From Bacillota bacterium (lineage in GTDB: Bacteria > Bacillota > Sulfobacillia > JABLXB01), in contig JABLXB010000001.1 in NCBI GenBank assembly GCA_013178305.1, forward strand, positions 266,203-330,202: 64,000 nt of DNA. The letters run 5' to 3'. A model generated the notes under the pieces. It made no database searches, was not told the origin of the DNA, and was given only the letters and a program-made list of their open reading frames with translations. A program made the position numbers and the translations under genes. This document shows, one piece after another, positions 34,933 to 43,300 of this stretch; position 1 is the stretch's first letter, and each line of letters starts with the position of its first letter.

Positions 34933-34997
34933 CGCGGAAGGAGGTGGCATTCCGACTTCAGGGCCAAAAACACACTGAACACAGGGGGTATAAAGAG

Positions 34998-36044
34998 TTG
35001 GTCAAGAAGATGAGTGTATTGATCGTATTGTGCCTACTGGTCGTGACGCTGGTCCCCGGCTGCGGCGGGACCCAGCAGAAGCCGGCCGAGCCGCCAAAAC
35101 CAGCCGAACAGCCCAAGCCGGCTGAACCGCCCAAGCCCGAGCCGAAGAAGTTGAAGGTGGCTCTGCTCACGCCGGGTCCGATCAATGACCAGGGCTGGAA
35201 CGCGACGGCATACGCAGGCCTCCAGGGGATCAAGGACCAGCTCGGCGCAGAGATCGCGTATTCCGAGAAGGTCGCCCCATCGGATTTTGAAGAGGTGTTT
35301 CGAGGTTACGCGAGCAAGGGGTTCGACGTGGTTTTCGGGCACGGCTTCCAGTTCGGCGACCCCGCCAAGAAGGTCGCCAAGGAGTTCCCGAACACGAAAT
35401 TCATCATAACCAGCACGGACATCTCGCAGGAGCCGAACGTGGCGTCGCTCGGCAACAGCAACTACGAACAGGGATTCCTGACCGGCGCCCTGGCCGCTTT
35501 GCTGACCAAGTCCAAGACGATCGGTTCCGTAGGCGGGATGGAAATCCCGTCGCTCAAGGCGTTCATGGACGGTTTCAAGGCCGGCGCCAAGTACATCGAC
35601 CCGAAAGTTAAGGTGCTCGTGACTTACATCGGCAACTTCGACGACGCGGCCAAGGGCAAGCAGCTTGCCCTGCAGATGATCCAGAACGGCGCCGACGTCA
35701 TCAACCACGACGCGGACGCCGCCGGTCTCGGCGTAATCGAGGCGGCCAAGCAGAAGAAGGTCAAGTGCCTCGGCGCGATCAGCGACCAGAATTCCGTCGC
35801 GCCCGAGGTGGTCGTGAACTCAGGTCTTAGCGATCTGTCCAAGGCGTACGTGCTCATCACCAAGGACATCGTAGCAGGCAAGTTCAAGGCCGTGTCGGTC
35901 AACTACGGCATCAAGGAGGGCACTGTCGGCCTCGCCCCGTGGCACAACTGGGAGGACAAGGTCGACAAGGCCGTGAAGGACAGGATGAACCAGATAGTCG
36001 AGGACGTCAAGAGCGGCAAGCTCGACCCGGCGAAGCTCAAGTAA
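34998..36044 (+). CDS. BMP-family substrate-binding lipoprotein
   Basis: A 348-residue extracellular binding protein of the basic membrane protein (Bmp/PnrA) family, which in known cases bind nucleosides. A lipoprotein signal peptide (MSVLIVLCLLVVTLVPGC) is followed by a Lys-Pro-Ala-Glu-rich spacer like that of the OppA protein, then the domain beginning KKLKVALLTPGPINDQGWN with GFDVVFGHGFQFGD and KFIITSTDIS. The TTG at 34998 follows AGGGGG; the ATG at 35010 is possible. It is third in the transporter operon. Confidence 0.9.
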   Translation: MVKKMSVLIVLCLLVVTLVPGCGGTQQKPAEPPKPAEQPKPAEPPKPEPKKLKVALLTPGPINDQGWNATAYAGLQGIKDQLGAEIAYSEKVAPSDFEEVFRGYASKGFDVVFGHGFQFGDPAKKVAKEFPNTKFIITSTDISQEPNVASLGNSNYEQGFLTGALAALLTKSKTIGSVGGMEIPSLKAFMDGFKAGAKYIDPKVKVLVTYIGNFDDAAKGKQLALQMIQNGADVINHDADAAGLGVIEAAKQKKVKCLGAISDQNSVAPEVVVNSGLSDLSKAYVLITKDIVAGKFKAVSVNYGIKEGTVGLAPWHNWEDKVDKAVKDRMNQIVEDVKSGKLDPAKLK

Positions 36045-36071
36045 GTCCGCCGGCGCGGGTTTGCGCAGGAC

Positions 36072-36112
36072 GGTGGGGGCGGCGCCGCAGTAATGCGGCT
36101 CCCGCCCCCGCC
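36072..36112 (+). promoter_or_regulatory. Intercistronic hairpin after BMP binding-protein gene
   Basis: A strong imperfect hairpin GGGGGCGG-c-GCCGCA / TGCGGC-t-CCCGCCCCC with a four-base loop lies 30 bases after the stop. No T-run follows. As with the opp operon it probably protects the binding-protein message or limits transcription of the ATPase gene 80 bases downstream. Confidence 0.65.
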
Positions 36113-36193
36113 GGGCGGGCTCGAGCGCAGCCGGAGCGGGCGCGCCGGACGTAATACGCGCGTGCAGGCAGGGAGTGGAGGAACCCGAGATAC

Positions 36194-37735
36194 ATGGCCA
36201 CAGTTCTGCGGATGAACGACATAACGAAGCAGTTCCCCGGCGTGCTCGCCAACGACGGCGCGTGCTTCGAGGTAGAGCAGGGCGAAGTGCACGCACTGCT
36301 CGGGGAGAACGGGGCGGGCAAGACCACGCTGATGAACATCCTCTACGGCCTGTACCAGCCCACGAGCGGGGAAATCCTCCTGCGGGGTTCCAGGGTCGTG
36401 ATCGACTCCCCCAGGACCGCCATAGCGCAAGGGGTCGGCATGGTACACCAGCACTTCATGCTGATCCCCGCCCTCACGGTCGTCGAGAACATAGTCCTGG
36501 GGATGCCGCGTGGGACCGCGGCGCCGGGCAGGCGGGCCGGGGTGGCGGGTGGGGCGTTCCTCAACCTGAAGGCGGCGGCCATGCGGGTCAGGGAGTTGTC
36601 CGACCAGTACCACTTCAGGATAGACCCGGAAGCCAGGATAAGGGACCTATCCGTCGGCGAACAGCAGAGGATTGAGATCATCAAGGCCCTGTACCGTGGG
36701 GCCGACATCCTCATACTGGACGAGCCTACGGCCGTGCTCACCCCGCAGGAAACCGGGGAGTTGTTCGAGGTCATCAGGCGGCTGACGGACGAAGGCCACA
36801 CGGTAATCTTCATAAGCCACAAGCTCAACGAGGTCATGGCCATCTGCGACAGGATAACGGTGCTGAGACAGGGACACACCGTCGGGACCGTCCGCAAGGA
36901 CGACACCGCGAAGGAAGACCTCGCCAGGATGATGGTGGGCCGGGACGTCCTGTCCGAGCTCCCGCGCCGGCCCGCGCCGGCCGGCGGGGTGGTGCTGAGA
37001 CTCGACCGCCTCGAAGCGATGGCCGACGTCGGGGTCAAAGCCCTGAAGGGCATGTCTCTCGACGTAAACGGCGGCGAGATCCTCGGTATCGCCGGCGTGG
37101 ACGGAAACGGCCAGCACGAGCTGGTGGAGGTCATAACGGGACTCAGACCCGCGTGCGGGGGTTCGGTGTTCCTCAAGGATACCAGCGTCACGAACTGGCC
37201 ACCGCGCCGTATCACAGAGATGGGGGTCGCCCACATCCCCGCCGACAGGCACGCGAGGGGTCTCGTGCTGAGCATGACCCTCACAGAGAACCTGGCGTTG
37301 CAAACGTACTACCGCCAACCGCTCTGCCGCGGGCACTTCGTCGACTGGGCGTACGCCAGGCAGGACGCGAGGCGGCTCATCGACGAGTTCGACGTTCGGA
37401 CGCCCCACGAGGAACTGCCCGCGAAAAACCTGTCGGGCGGGAACCAGCAGAAGGTCGTCCTGGCCCGCGAGCTCTCGAGGGACATCGACCTGCTAATCGC
37501 CGCCCACCCCACACGGGGACTGGACGTGGGGGCGACGGAATACGTGCATCGCAAGATCATGGAGCAGCGGGACGCGGGCGCCGCCGTACTCCTCATCTCG
37601 ACGGACCTCGACGAGATCCTCGCCCTGAGCGACAGGATCGCCGTCATCTACGAGGGCAGGATCGTCAGCGTCGTCTCCAACGACCGCGTCGACATCAACG
37701 CCCTCGGGCTGATGATGGCCGGGACCAGACCCTGA
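36194..37735 (+). CDS. BMP-type ABC transporter ATP-binding protein
   Basis: A 513-residue double-ATPase subunit as in sugar and nucleoside importers. The first domain has Walker A GENGAGKTTLMN, signature LSVGEQQRIEIIKAL and Walker B ILILDEPTAVLTP. The second has a degenerate Walker A region (GVDGNGQHELVE), signature LSGGNQQKVVLAREL and LLIAAHPTRGLDVGA, in which the catalytic Glu is missing; that is the normal asymmetric state for this family. ATG at 36194, with GTGGAGG 12 bases before it. Confidence 0.92.
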   Translation: MATVLRMNDITKQFPGVLANDGACFEVEQGEVHALLGENGAGKTTLMNILYGLYQPTSGEILLRGSRVVIDSPRTAIAQGVGMVHQHFMLIPALTVVENIVLGMPRGTAAPGRRAGVAGGAFLNLKAAAMRVRELSDQYHFRIDPEARIRDLSVGEQQRIEIIKALYRGADILILDEPTAVLTPQETGELFEVIRRLTDEGHTVIFISHKLNEVMAICDRITVLRQGHTVGTVRKDDTAKEDLARMMVGRDVLSELPRRPAPAGGVVLRLDRLEAMADVGVKALKGMSLDVNGGEILGIAGVDGNGQHELVEVITGLRPACGGSVFLKDTSVTNWPPRRITEMGVAHIPADRHARGLVLSMTLTENLALQTYYRQPLCRGHFVDWAYARQDARRLIDEFDVRTPHEELPAKNLSGGNQQKVVLARELSRDIDLLIAAHPTRGLDVGATEYVHRKIMEQRDAGAAVLLISTDLDEILALSDRIAVIYEGRIVSVVSNDRVDINALGLMMAGTRP

Positions 37736-37840
37736 CCTCTCCCTCCGCGCCGCCCGCGGGTCACCGGCAGGCCTCTCGTAACAGGAAGGAATTGGCTGCT
37801 TCCGGGGCGAACGCCATATTTCCGTGGGGAGGTGATGAGC

Positions 37841-38032
37841 GTGCCGATAATCGAGATCAGCGCGTTGAAGGGCAGGACCCTCGATCAGAGAAGGGCCCTC
37901 GCGAAGGAGATCACCGATTCGCTGGTACGGGTCTATGGAGCCGCGCCGGAGACCGTGTCGATCATCTTCCGCGACATGGCGCAGGAGGAATACGCGAAAG
38001 CAGGAGTGCTCTATTGCGACAGGGGTAAGTAG
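37841..38032 (+). CDS. 4-oxalocrotonate tautomerase-like protein
   Basis: A 63-residue tautomerase of the 4-OT family, which use an N-terminal proline as general base. The start must be GTG 37841 because the next codon is the catalytic proline (PIIEISALKGR), and GGAGG stands eight bases before it; upstream in-frame starts would hide this residue. Arg11 is present but the Arg39 equivalent is Ser, so the substrate is probably not a simple dicarboxylate as in true 4-OT. It sits between the nucleoside-type transporter and a purine permease, which suggests action on an enol/keto product of that pathway. Confidence 0.82.
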   Translation: MPIIEISALKGRTLDQRRALAKEITDSLVRVYGAAPETVSIIFRDMAQEEYAKAGVLYCDRGK

Positions 38033-38198
38033 CGCCTTACAGTCCATGGGCAGGGGGCGGCGGGCGGCAGCCACGCCGTCCTTCGTATTTCGCGGTGGAA
38101 ACCGGGAGGAACGCGACAAGATTCGCCGAACTTGATGAAGGGCAAGCGGCCAAACGAACGGGCCGGACTCAGTCAAAACATACGGAGGGATGTGAACA

Positions 38199-39542
38199 AT
38201 GGAGGGATTTTGGAGTTTCCTTGATAGGCGATTCGGGGTGACTGCCAAGAACTCATCCGTATCTACCGAAATCATCGCCGGCGTTACGACGTTCATGACG
38301 ATGGCGTACATCCTGTTCGTGAACCCGAATATACTCGGCGCCGCCGGTATGGACAAGCAGGCTGTTCTGATGGCCACGGCGATAGGCGCCGGTGTCGCCA
38401 CGATTATGATGGGCGTCTACGCCGGGCTACCGTTCGCGCTGGCGCCCGGCATGGGGCTGAACGCTTACTTCGCGTTCACCGTCGTCAAGGGCATGGGCCT
38501 GTCCTGGCAGGTAGCGCTCGGGGCCGTGTTCATCGACGGCATCATATTCCTGATCCTGTCCCTCCTGCCGGTACGCGAGCAGATAGTCAAGGGGATCCCA
38601 ATGAACATCAAGCTCGCCGTAAGCGTGGGTATCGGGTTGTTTATCGCGTTCATCGGCCTCGCCGAGGCGGAGATCGTCGTGTCGAACCCCGCTACCAAGG
38701 TCGCGCTCGGGAACGTCACTTCCCCCGGCGTCCTGCTGACATTGTTCGGCCTGGTGCTCACCGCCCTACTGATGGCGAAGAAGGTGCGCGGCGCGCTCCT
38801 CTGGGGAATCGTGGCTACGACCCTGACGGGTATCTTCATCCCCGACGGCAAGGGCGCGATGCTCACCAAACTGCCGTCCCAGATCATTGCGCCGCCTTCG
38901 TGGGACATCCTCTCCAGGACGTTCGGCCAGATGGACATCGCGGGGGCGCTGGGCTGGGGCCTGATCTCCATCGTGTTTACCTTCACGTTCGTCGACATGT
39001 TCGACACGGTCGGCACGTTCATCGGTCTGGCCTCGAAGATTGGGATCATCGATGAATCCGGTTCGTTCCCCGGCGCCGGCAAGGGTCTCGTGACCGACGC
39101 CGTCGGCACCGTCGTCGGCGCAGCTGCGGGCACCAGCACCGTCACCACCTACGTCGAAAGCGCCGCAGGCGTCGCCGAGGGAGGAAAGACGGGACTCACG
39201 GCGGTCGTGACCGGTGTGCTGTTCATGCTGTCATTGTTCATCTGGCCGCTGGCGGGCGTGATCCCGCCGCAGGCCACGGCGCCCGCGCTCATCATCGTCG
39301 GGCTACTCATGATGGAGCCGGTGCTGAAGATAGACCTCTCCGACGTGACCGAGGCGCTTCCCGCCTTCCTGGCGATCGTCATGATGCCCCTGACCTACAG
39401 CATCGCCAACGGCCTGATCTGGGCGATCCTTGGATACGTCGTGGTCAAGGCGATCTCCGGCCGCAGTCGCGAGGTCAGCCCCGTGATGTGGGTGCTCGCG
39501 GCACTGTTCGTCATCAACTTCGTGGTATCGGCGCCCCACTGA
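38199..39542 (+). CDS. NCS2/AzgA-type purine permease
   Basis: A 447-residue membrane protein of the AzgA/PbuG group of proton-coupled hypoxanthine/guanine permeases with about 12-14 helices. Family blocks are GVTTFMTMAYILFVNPNILG, APGMGLNAYFAFTVV, FTFVDMFDTVGTFIGLASK and GAAAGTSTVTTYVESAAGVA. It starts at ATG 38199 after ACGGAGGGATG. The 166-base leader shows no purine riboswitch core. Cotranscription with the tautomerase gene is plausible. Confidence 0.92.
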   Translation: MEGFWSFLDRRFGVTAKNSSVSTEIIAGVTTFMTMAYILFVNPNILGAAGMDKQAVLMATAIGAGVATIMMGVYAGLPFALAPGMGLNAYFAFTVVKGMGLSWQVALGAVFIDGIIFLILSLLPVREQIVKGIPMNIKLAVSVGIGLFIAFIGLAEAEIVVSNPATKVALGNVTSPGVLLTLFGLVLTALLMAKKVRGALLWGIVATTLTGIFIPDGKGAMLTKLPSQIIAPPSWDILSRTFGQMDIAGALGWGLISIVFTFTFVDMFDTVGTFIGLASKIGIIDESGSFPGAGKGLVTDAVGTVVGAAAGTSTVTTYVESAAGVAEGGKTGLTAVVTGVLFMLSLFIWPLAGVIPPQATAPALIIVGLLMMEPVLKIDLSDVTEALPAFLAIVMMPLTYSIANGLIWAILGYVVVKAISGRSREVSPVMWVLAALFVINFVVSAPH

Positions 39543-39600
39543 CGCCGGCGTACGTAAGGACCTGCACGAACCTGCGCCGCAGATTGGGCACGTAAAGAAG

Positions 39601-39623
39601 ACCGGGGGCTCGTCGCCCCCGGT
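39601..39623. terminator. Bidirectional terminator between permease and RiPP cluster
   Basis: Perfect 9-bp stem ACCGGGGGC/GCCCCCGGT with loop TCGTC. The plus-strand tail is TTTCC and the minus-strand tail CTTCTTT, so it can serve both converging units. Confidence 0.8.
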
Positions 39624-39628
39624 TTCCA

Positions 39629-40453
39629 CTACCCTTCGGGCAACCCCGGTTCGGCGCAGATGGCGTCCGAACACCCGCGCCTGCCTGCGCCGGGCGCCGT
39701 CTTGCCTATCACCGCGATATACACCGCGGATTCCTGGAGCCCGTCGACGCCGATCAACCTGTTGACGTTGTCGTCCATGAAGCCGCCGACTGTGGCGCAA
39801 CCCAACCCCAGGGCCGTGCACTCGAGGTAGATGTTCTGCGCCAGATGGCCGGCGTCGAGGAGGATGTAGCGGTAACCGCGTTCACCGTATTTGATCTTGG
39901 TGCGCGCGAACATCGCTGTCATTACGATGATTGCCGAGGCGTTCAAGATCATGTCTTGACGGTGGCAGTCCTCGAAAAGATGGTTCCGGTAGTGCCCGGG
40001 CCGAAGGAGTTCGAGGGCGTTCCCCTCGACGTCGTAGTGGTAGACCCCGGGTTCGAGGCTGTCCACGGCGACCACCACCGGGTACAGCTCGATCGGATAC
40101 AGCGCCCCCGCGGAAGCCGACGCGCGAAGCGGGATCGTCACGTCGCCGGACACGATCTTCCCGGTTATCCCCCCGCTGAAGAACAGCACGCGGCCGAATT
40201 CGTCCAGCGAAAGCGGCTGACCGGAATAGTCCCGGATGGACCGGCGCCTGAAAACGGCTTCCTCCAGTCCCGGCGACGGCAGGGGCGACGGCTTTTCGAG
40301 GACGACCCTGCAGCAGTGGGGGTATTTCTTGAACGCACGGTACCACATCCCCCGCTGAGGCGACAGGTCGAGCATGAGCGGGGCGACGCGGACGCGCTCT
40401 TTCGTGTTCTCGTGGTACACCTCGGAAATGGAGAAACTCGCTTCTTCCCGCAA
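39629..40453 (-). CDS. SagB-type FMN-dependent azoline dehydrogenase
   Basis: In thiazole/oxazole-modified peptide pathways SagB-like enzymes oxidise azolines to aromatic azoles using FMN. This 274-residue nitroreductase-fold protein has the diagnostic FRRRSIRDYSGQPLSLDEF, the FMN-site SASAGALYPIELYPVVV, a central YRYILLDAGHLAQNIYLECT helix and ALGLGCATVGGF. The TTG at 40453 follows GGAGG at nine bases. It is the last gene of the minus-strand cluster, 16 bases after the YcaO gene. A terminator follows within 30 bases. The C-terminus carries extra Cys residues (RRGCSDAICAEPG). Confidence 0.9.
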   Translation of the reverse strand: MREEASFSISEVYHENTKERVRVAPLMLDLSPQRGMWYRAFKKYPHCCRVVLEKPSPLPSPGLEEAVFRRRSIRDYSGQPLSLDEFGRVLFFSGGITGKIVSGDVTIPLRASASAGALYPIELYPVVVAVDSLEPGVYHYDVEGNALELLRPGHYRNHLFEDCHRQDMILNASAIIVMTAMFARTKIKYGERGYRYILLDAGHLAQNIYLECTALGLGCATVGGFMDDNVNRLIGVDGLQESAVYIAVIGKTAPGAGRRGCSDAICAEPGLPEG

Positions 40454-40469
40454 TGCCGTCGACCTCCGT

Positions 40470-41831
40470 TCAAGGAAATGGGTGCGGGATGGGGTTCATC
40501 TCCGCCTCCGTCGCCACGTGGTCGCTGTAACCGAGCCGGTACGGAACTTCGTACAACCGGCGGCCTCCGAGCTTCCTCCAGTTGTGGTCCATTTCGAGTG
40601 GATGCAGTCCGGGTATCACTATGCGGACCACGCTGAAACCCACCTCGGCGATGTCGGGTGTGGTGACGTCCACGGCTATGACCTCGTGCCCTTTCGCGGC
40701 GAGCGCGTCCACGCAGCGCCATATCCTTGCGCTTACCGGCTCGGCGGGAACCTGGTCCAGCGAACTCAGTCGCGCTTCTGCAGTGACTTGCGTCAGGAAC
40801 TGCACGTGCCGCGACATTCCGCGCGACGCGAACAGGCGCACGTGGTCCTGCCCCTTCGTGATACCGGTGTAGCCGGGCTGGGGTTCGAAATCTGGCGTGT
40901 CACGCAGGAGCTTGCGCGCCCACAGCCTCGTCTGGGCCGTCTCCTCGAGCGAGCGCATGATGCAGTGCTCCAGGTCGAAGTCAGCCCTCGCGGCTATCAC
41001 GCACTCGGGCCCCGCCCCCGTCCGGTCCAGGGAAAGGGTGATCACGACCGGGATCCCGAGGTCCGTGGTTGCCAGGTTGACGTTGACGTCGATGGACGCC
41101 TCGGCGAACCTGTCAATGACCGCCGCCAGCGAAGGGTTCTCGACATGGTCCAGCAGCAGGCGCGGCACGGGCATCCGGTTCAACCAGGTTATCGAGAATG
41201 AGTCCCGCTCAACCACTTCATAGATCCCACGCAACACGGCGTGCTCGTATGACCCGCCGCACGCCAGCCCCGTGGAGATCGGCGCCGTGACCGCCTCGTT
41301 CCTGTCCCTCCACGGGTACGGGACGTACACAAAGCAGGCGGGAACGTGCACCTCGGCGTCCCGCGTCAGGGACCTCCCCTTCATCCAGCGGAACACGGTT
41401 TCTCCGGTTGGGCGCGACAGCGGAAACCTCTCGTCCGCGTACTGGCTCTCCGAAAACATCGTCAGTTCCCACGGCGCCACACCGTCGCGCCCCATCTCGT
41501 TGGGCGTGGCCTCGACGAAACGGTCAGGGTCGGGGAGCCCCCCGCAGTACCGCTCCACCGATTCACCGATTGCGGCCATAACCGCGCGGGGCCTCGTCAA
41601 CGCGCAGCCGCCGTTCTGGCGGAAACACCGCACCCCGAAATACGGCATGGTATCGGTCAGCGGCGAGGCTACGTGGAAGAACCGCGGGTCGTTAGTTTCG
41701 AGCGGGAGGTCGTAGAGCCGCTGGATGATTCCGGTGCGTTCGTCGACCAGGCGCATGCCTTTCTCCATCGCCCGTTCCAGCTCGGGGCCGGCAGCCTCCG
41801 GTGCGACCTCAAGTGCAGGTACAGGCGCCAT
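40470..41831 (-). CDS. YcaO-type cyclodehydratase (azoline-forming)
   Basis: YcaO proteins use ATP to activate a backbone amide so that a neighbouring Cys or Ser/Thr closes to a (thi)azoline. The 453-residue protein shows the ATP-binding glutamates in AAIGESVERYCGG and GIYEVVERDSFSITW, the RSLEETAQTRLWAR helix, and a proline-rich C-terminus PIPHPFP. That PxPxP-like tail is known to mark azoline-forming YcaOs and enter the active site. ATG at 41831 follows GAGGTG; a GTG nine bases upstream overlaps the ThiF-like stop less well. It lacks a fused leader-binding domain, which the neighbouring ThiF-like protein would supply. Confidence 0.93.
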   Translation of the reverse strand: MAPVPALEVAPEAAGPELERAMEKGMRLVDERTGIIQRLYDLPLETNDPRFFHVASPLTDTMPYFGVRCFRQNGGCALTRPRAVMAAIGESVERYCGGLPDPDRFVEATPNEMGRDGVAPWELTMFSESQYADERFPLSRPTGETVFRWMKGRSLTRDAEVHVPACFVYVPYPWRDRNEAVTAPISTGLACGGSYEHAVLRGIYEVVERDSFSITWLNRMPVPRLLLDHVENPSLAAVIDRFAEASIDVNVNLATTDLGIPVVITLSLDRTGAGPECVIAARADFDLEHCIMRSLEETAQTRLWARKLLRDTPDFEPQPGYTGITKGQDHVRLFASRGMSRHVQFLTQVTAEARLSSLDQVPAEPVSARIWRCVDALAAKGHEVIAVDVTTPDIAEVGFSVVRIVIPGLHPLEMDHNWRKLGGRRLYEVPYRLGYSDHVATEAEMNPIPHPFP

Positions 41832-41841
41832 GTTGATCACC

Positions 41842-42990
41842 TCACAACGCCCATTGCGCCTGGACGGGGGTCCCGGCGCTTGACCCGCAAGAAGGGCACC
41901 TGGGCAGCTTCAGTATGGGATGTGATTTGGCCTCGAACGTGTTGACGTTGAATACCCACATCTTCCCGCTCGTGGAGGGATAGGAGAATCCTGTCAGCAG
42001 CTTGAGGCATTCGATCGACGCAACGTGGCCGAGGAACCCGGCGATGGGGGTGAGGCAACCGTAGTCGGCCGGTGCGTTCCCCGACGCGAGGTATTCCTCA
42101 AAGGCGAGGTTCTCATCGTAGTGGGGCCAGTTGCCCCTGACGCGCTTCTCATAGCAGGTGTAACACGCCGTGTCCCGCGGGAGTACAGAGGGGCCCAGTT
42201 GCGCTTCAAATCCGTCGAGAGCGGTGCGAAGCCACCTCACGCCCTCGCGGAGGGAAGCGGCATTTATCGCCCGGTATATGGAGACGGCCGGATGGTCCTG
42301 GCACACCAGGACGAGATCCGCCCCGCGGATGCAGGCGCATATCCGGTCGATATTCGCCAGGTCGACCTGGGCCGGTTCGGGCCTGGCGCAGGCGCCGGAT
42401 GCGGCCATGCGTTCGCACGCCACCTCCGCTCGCGGCCTGCCGGTGTCGGCCGGCGAGTACAGCCCGCCGCACTCGTGTAACGAGGGATCGACCACGCCGT
42501 CGTCGACCACCGTCATATTGCCCACCCCCGCCCGCGCCAGCGACGCGACCGCGTGGGAACCGACTCGCCCCAGGCCGAAGACCACAACCCTGGACGCCTT
42601 GAGGACGTCGAGGGCGATCTGCCCGTTGCCGAACACCATTGAGAAGAAGGTCCTCCCCGCCCCGCCGGGAGCGGGTGGGGCCGCGGGGGTCTCAGGAGCC
42701 ACGCCGGGCGCCGGGACGGCGGCATCCTCTATCAGCCGCCTCTCGTATAGCATCCTCAGCGTCCTCAGGACCTCGACCGCGGGTATTTCGGGAAAGCACG
42801 CAAGCACCTGCCTCACGTCGCGCGTCCCATCGAGCAGGTCCAGGAGCCGCGCAACCGCCTTCACGGAGCTTCCGCTGAGGATGACCGTCCTGTGCGCGCT
42901 CCTCAGCTGGATCCGGTCTCCCTCCATGGGCAGCACATTGAAGAACCCGGGCACCCTGGGTTTGGACGGGAGTCCACCTGTATCTGTCAT
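41842..42990 (-). CDS. ThiF/E1-like TOMM leader-binding partner protein
   Basis: The 382-residue protein resembles the E1-ubiquitin-activating-like C proteins (ocin-ThiF-like) that deliver RiPP precursors to YcaO enzymes. An N-terminal winged-helix, PqqD/RRE-like region (about 15-90) is followed by a Pro/Ala linker and a Rossmann-type ThiF domain with VVVFGLGRVGSHAV (about 136-149). Zinc-knuckle pairs CYTC and CPSC are present. The ThiF residues for adenylation look changed: the NLxRQ motif reads SLHECGG and the catalytic Lys position is Arg, so it is more likely a scaffold than an adenylating enzyme. ATG 42990 has GAGGGGG at a proper distance; ATG 42996 does not. Confidence 0.85.
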   Translation of the reverse strand: MTDTGGLPSKPRVPGFFNVLPMEGDRIQLRSAHRTVILSGSSVKAVARLLDLLDGTRDVRQVLACFPEIPAVEVLRTLRMLYERRLIEDAAVPAPGVAPETPAAPPAPGGAGRTFFSMVFGNGQIALDVLKASRVVVFGLGRVGSHAVASLARAGVGNMTVVDDGVVDPSLHECGGLYSPADTGRPRAEVACERMAASGACARPEPAQVDLANIDRICACIRGADLVLVCQDHPAVSIYRAINAASLREGVRWLRTALDGFEAQLGPSVLPRDTACYTCYEKRVRGNWPHYDENLAFEEYLASGNAPADYGCLTPIAGFLGHVASIECLKLLTGFSYPSTSGKMWVFNVNTFEAKSHPILKLPRCPSCGSSAGTPVQAQWAL

Positions 42991-43017
42991 CCCCATCCCC
43001 CTCAGTATGGTAATCGG

Positions 43018-43070
43018 GGGCCCGCTGTCGTGGGCCCGAATGAACCGCGGAGGGGGCGACGGACGCCCCC
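43018..43070 (-). promoter_or_regulatory. Two hairpins between second precursor and ThiF-like gene
   Basis: Within 80 bases after the second precursor stop there are two GC hairpins on the transcribed strand: arms CGCCCCC/GGGGGCG (43064-43070 and 43052-43058) with a five-base loop, and GGGCCC/GGGCCC (43032-43037 and 43018-43023). Neither has a long T-run. They are placed to reduce, not abolish, transcription of the enzyme genes. Confidence 0.65.
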
Positions 43071-43095
43071 ACCTTACGCAGTAATGGATCGGCGA

Positions 43096-43218
43096 TTAGT
43101 CCTCTTCGCAGCAGCAGCAACAACAGCAGCAACAGCAGCACCCGCCGCCATTGTCGTCATCGTTGTGCGCGAACTTGACCGCCGCATCAACGAACTCCTT
43201 AATCTTGAGTTCGTCCAC
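43096..43218 (-). CDS. Poly-cysteine RiPP precursor peptide 2
   Basis: A 40-residue peptide from GTG 43218, five bases after GGAGGTGA. It starts MDELKIKEF, continues with the block VDAAVKFAHNDDDNGGG that is identical in precursor 1, then 11 consecutive Cys and the tail EED. The amphipathic leader would bind the RRE-like region of the ThiF protein, and the Cys run would be the modified core. Cys codons are TGC or TGT in mixed order. On the opposite strand the run reads as poly-Ala/Thr, which is only a shadow. It follows precursor 1 after an 82-base gap with a hairpin. Confidence 0.9.
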   Translation of the reverse strand: MDELKIKEFVDAAVKFAHNDDDNGGGCCCCCCCCCCCEED

Positions 43219-43263
43219 TGATTTCACCTCCTTGTCTCAGGGAACTGGCCCGAGGACGAGATT

Positions 43264-43289
43264 GGTGGGGGCCGCTCGCCGCCCCCACC
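43264..43289 (-). promoter_or_regulatory. Hairpin between the two precursor genes
   Basis: Perfect 9-bp stem GGTGGGGGC/GCCCCCACC with an eight-base loop, 12 bases after the stop of precursor 1. No T-run on the transcribed strand. Probably a transcript stabiliser or partial terminator. Confidence 0.7.
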
Positions 43290-43300
43290 CGCGATCACCA

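Noticed and set aside
38033..38198. Purine riboswitch before the AzgA-type permease
   Set aside because: The conserved three-way junction core and loop sequences are not present in the leader.
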